Positions 62,438-64,000 of a DNA stretch of 64,000 nucleotides are shown piece after piece. Source of the stretch: QHXW01 sp963752965 (GTDB lineage Bacteria; Acidobacteriota; Terriglobia; Bryobacterales; Bryobacteraceae). The first letter of the stretch is position 1; every line of letters starts with the position of its first letter. The stretch is taken from the NCBI GenBank assembly GCA_963752965.1, contig CAVWAJ010000007.1, positions 372,001 through 436,000 of the forward strand. The letters are read 5' to 3'. The notes under the pieces were generated by a model. That model ran no database searches and was not told the origin of the DNA. It saw only the letters and a program-made list of their open reading frames with translations. A program made the translations under genes and the position numbers.

Positions 62438-64000
62438 TTACTGTTTACGACGCAAGCGGCCCGTGGCGCGTTGCTGCGGGCTGCCGGACACCAGCAGCCT
62501 ATCATCGTTGACGTAGTAGGTCAATTCAGCCCCACGGATAAACCCTTTCCTGCTATCGAGCATCTGGGGTTGCCCGCCGGTCAGCACAATGCGCTCGTTG
62601 TCGGTGAAGTACTCGGCGTGGTCGCTCGTGCCGGTGCGTGTGCGATCCGTCGAGGCCTGCACGATCTTCACGTGCCCATCGGCGTACGCCTTCTCCAGCC
62701 GGGATTGCTCCTCGTCGTCATCTTTTTTCTGGTCATCCTTCTTTTCCGCTTTATCGTTATTCTGCGGCGCCAAAACCGCGCGTAGGTCATCCGCATCGAC
62801 CTCGAGCAGCGGCCGCGTCAGCACGACTCCCCCGACGTAGTGAGCGAGGCGATCCTGATCCGTGTAAGCCAGGTCGGCCGCCTTCACGACGACAAAGGTC
62901 GGTCCCGTGGTTGTTTCGGCGGTCTGCGCATCGCCCTCCTGCTTGGACTTTTCGCGGAACTGCGTCATCACATTGCCCGAGGCGCGGACCATGCGCTTGT
63001 CCCGATCAACGTCGGTACGATCGGCGGAGATGCGATCAGCGCCTTGCCACATCACCACATGACCTTCGTAGTGCAAAAGATGGTTGTGGTTGGCGGAAGT
63101 CATGCGCGCGGCCATGGCCTCCACGGGTTCATCGCCCGCCAGCATACCGGATGGCGACGTCTTCTTGTCTGGCAGACGGCTGGAGCTGACATGCCCTTCA
63201 GCCGTGAAGTCACCGGTTTTCTGGTTGATGAGGATGCGGTCGGCCGAGGTGGTGCCTGTCGCGTCCCAAACCCGCGCGCCGGTTTCGAGCGACATCAGAT
63301 TGCTGTCCTGTTCGAGCGTGGCCCGGTTGGCCGTGGCTTTTCGATCGCCGTCTTCATACAAGAAATCGTCCCACTGCTCCATATGCTTCATCTGGCCGGT
63401 TTTCGGATCGAACTGCGCCGAGAGATTCCGGCTGCGGGTTTTGGAGACGTCTTGCTTCTTCTTGGCGCGCTCTTCGGCGCTGGGCTCGGTTTCGGTCTGG
63501 ACATTGGCGCCGCGGAAGGACTCGAGCTGGTTCGAGGAACCGTAGATCATGGTCATCCGCTCGGCATCCAGGCGGCGCGGATGCTGGCTGGGCTGGTTGG
63601 GCAGGAAATCGAGCCGGCCGGGCGCCTGGGTTTGGACGGTTTCCACTTCACGGCCGCCGGCGCGCATTTTGACCTCAATCACGTCGCTGTGCACGACGTG
63701 TGTTTCGGGCGGCTTGCCATCCGGCGTGGCGACCGGCTTGGAGACGATCATCGCGTGCCCATTGCCCAACGCCCTTTTCAGCACGCTTTCGCCATTCACG
63801 GTTTCGATGTCGAGGTCCACCACGTCACTCGTCATGGCGGTTTCGGAACCCGCGGAAGAGGAAACCAGGCGCGCGTTGTTCTTGCCAGAAATATGTTCAA
63901 TCTCACCCTGGTCGTTGTACGTGACGTGCAGTTCGTCGGCGGCGTATTCGAGCTTGCGCTTTGGATACGAGTCCGTTCCTTGGGCCTTGAGCGCATCGAC
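62438..64000 (-). CDS. lptA: LptA/OstA-like LPS transport protein (5' partial)
   Basis: The frame stays open to the right window edge, so the N-terminus is missing; about 520 aa are visible. Repeated beta-jellyroll segments typical of OstA/LptA and LptD N-domains can be seen (NNARLVSS, ADRILINQKTGDFTAEGHVSSSRL, HLLHYEGHVVMWQGADRISADRTDVDRDKRMVRASGNVMTQFR, GTSDHAEYFTDNERIVLTGGQPQM). It is far longer than E. coli LptA (~185 aa) and has a Lys/Asp-rich linker (about 390-415 of the visible part). Neighbour of lptB, supporting a periplasmic bridge role in LPS export. Confidence 0.85.
   Translation of the reverse strand, partial: VDALKAQGTDSYPKRKLEYAADELHVTYNDQGEIEHISGKNNARLVSSSAGSETAMTSDVVDLDIETVNGESVLKRALGNGHAMIVSKPVATPDGKPPETHVVHSDVIEVKMRAGGREVETVQTQAPGRLDFLPNQPSQHPRRLDAERMTMIYGSSNQLESFRGANVQTETEPSAEERAKKKQDVSKTRSRNLSAQFDPKTGQMKHMEQWDDFLYEDGDRKATANRATLEQDSNLMSLETGARVWDATGTTSADRILINQKTGDFTAEGHVSSSRLPDKKTSPSGMLAGDEPVEAMAARMTSANHNHLLHYEGHVVMWQGADRISADRTDVDRDKRMVRASGNVMTQFREKSKQEGDAQTAETTTGPTFVVVKAADLAYTDQDRLAHYVGGVVLTRPLLEVDADDLRAVLAPQNNDKAEKKDDQKKDDDEEQSRLEKAYADGHVKIVQASTDRTRTGTSDHAEYFTDNERIVLTGGQPQMLDSRKGFIRGAELTYYVNDDRLLVSGSPQQRATGRLRRKQ

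Overview
The window looks like chromosomal DNA of an acidobacterium, most likely of the Solibacter/Bryobacter type. This is inferred from gene content: a large Oar-like TonB receptor with a carboxypeptidase-regulatory N-terminus, an orphan MacB/FtsX-type permease of the acidobacterial duplicated kind, a TPR plus CRTAC1/FG-GAP pair, a Reg_prop histidine kinase, an Hfq with an unusual Sm2 motif, and high GC. No rRNA or marker gene fixes the taxon.

Layout. 1-6.9 kb: a CusCBA-type copper/silver efflux operon on the minus strand, headed by a small secreted Cys/His-rich protein and followed by a duplicated-domain secreted protein that runs off the left edge. 6.9-10.3 kb: a GINT1-N-like beta-propeller protein, an M23 peptidase with PKD domains, and a probably frameshifted membrane protein. 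10.3-14.1 kb: a large secreted/outer-membrane protein gene split by an intact IS5-family element with a TTAG target duplication. 14.1-21.3 kb: a second heavy-metal RND operon (small Cys/His-rich protein, TolC, lipoprotein adaptor, CzcA-like pump), ending at a tyrosine-recombinase remnant next to tRNA-Glu(CTC), which looks like a degraded integrative island.

21.4-32 kb: a TPR protein, an MFS transporter, an ergothioneine pair (egtB-egtD), a GH29 fucosidase, an MscS channel and an S9 peptidase. 32-36 kb: a histidine-utilisation operon hutU-hutI-hutG without hutH. 36-39.4 kb: the TonB receptor. 39.8-44.5 kb: signalling genes (degenerate receiver, GAF-ANTAR, CHASE4 histidine kinase, HDOD) and an Hfq homologue. 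44.5-46.3 kb: panB-panC. 46.4-50 kb: the Reg_prop hybrid sensor kinase. 49.9-51.6 kb: a Cys-rich protein, a hotdog thioesterase and a CADD-like enzyme whose self-sacrificing Tyr/Lys and diiron ligands are all conserved. 51.6-55.9 kb: a TPR protein, rpoN, hpf, rapZ and purU. 55.9-64 kb, minus strand: lptA (5' end outside the window), lptB, a TPR protein, a CRTAC1-like protein and a frameshifted ADOP permease.

The clearest biological themes are metal detoxification by two RND systems of different motif class, acquisition and decay of mobile DNA (IS, integrase remnant), and envelope export/stress functions. I do not see a CRISPR array, a phage module or a recognisable defence island.
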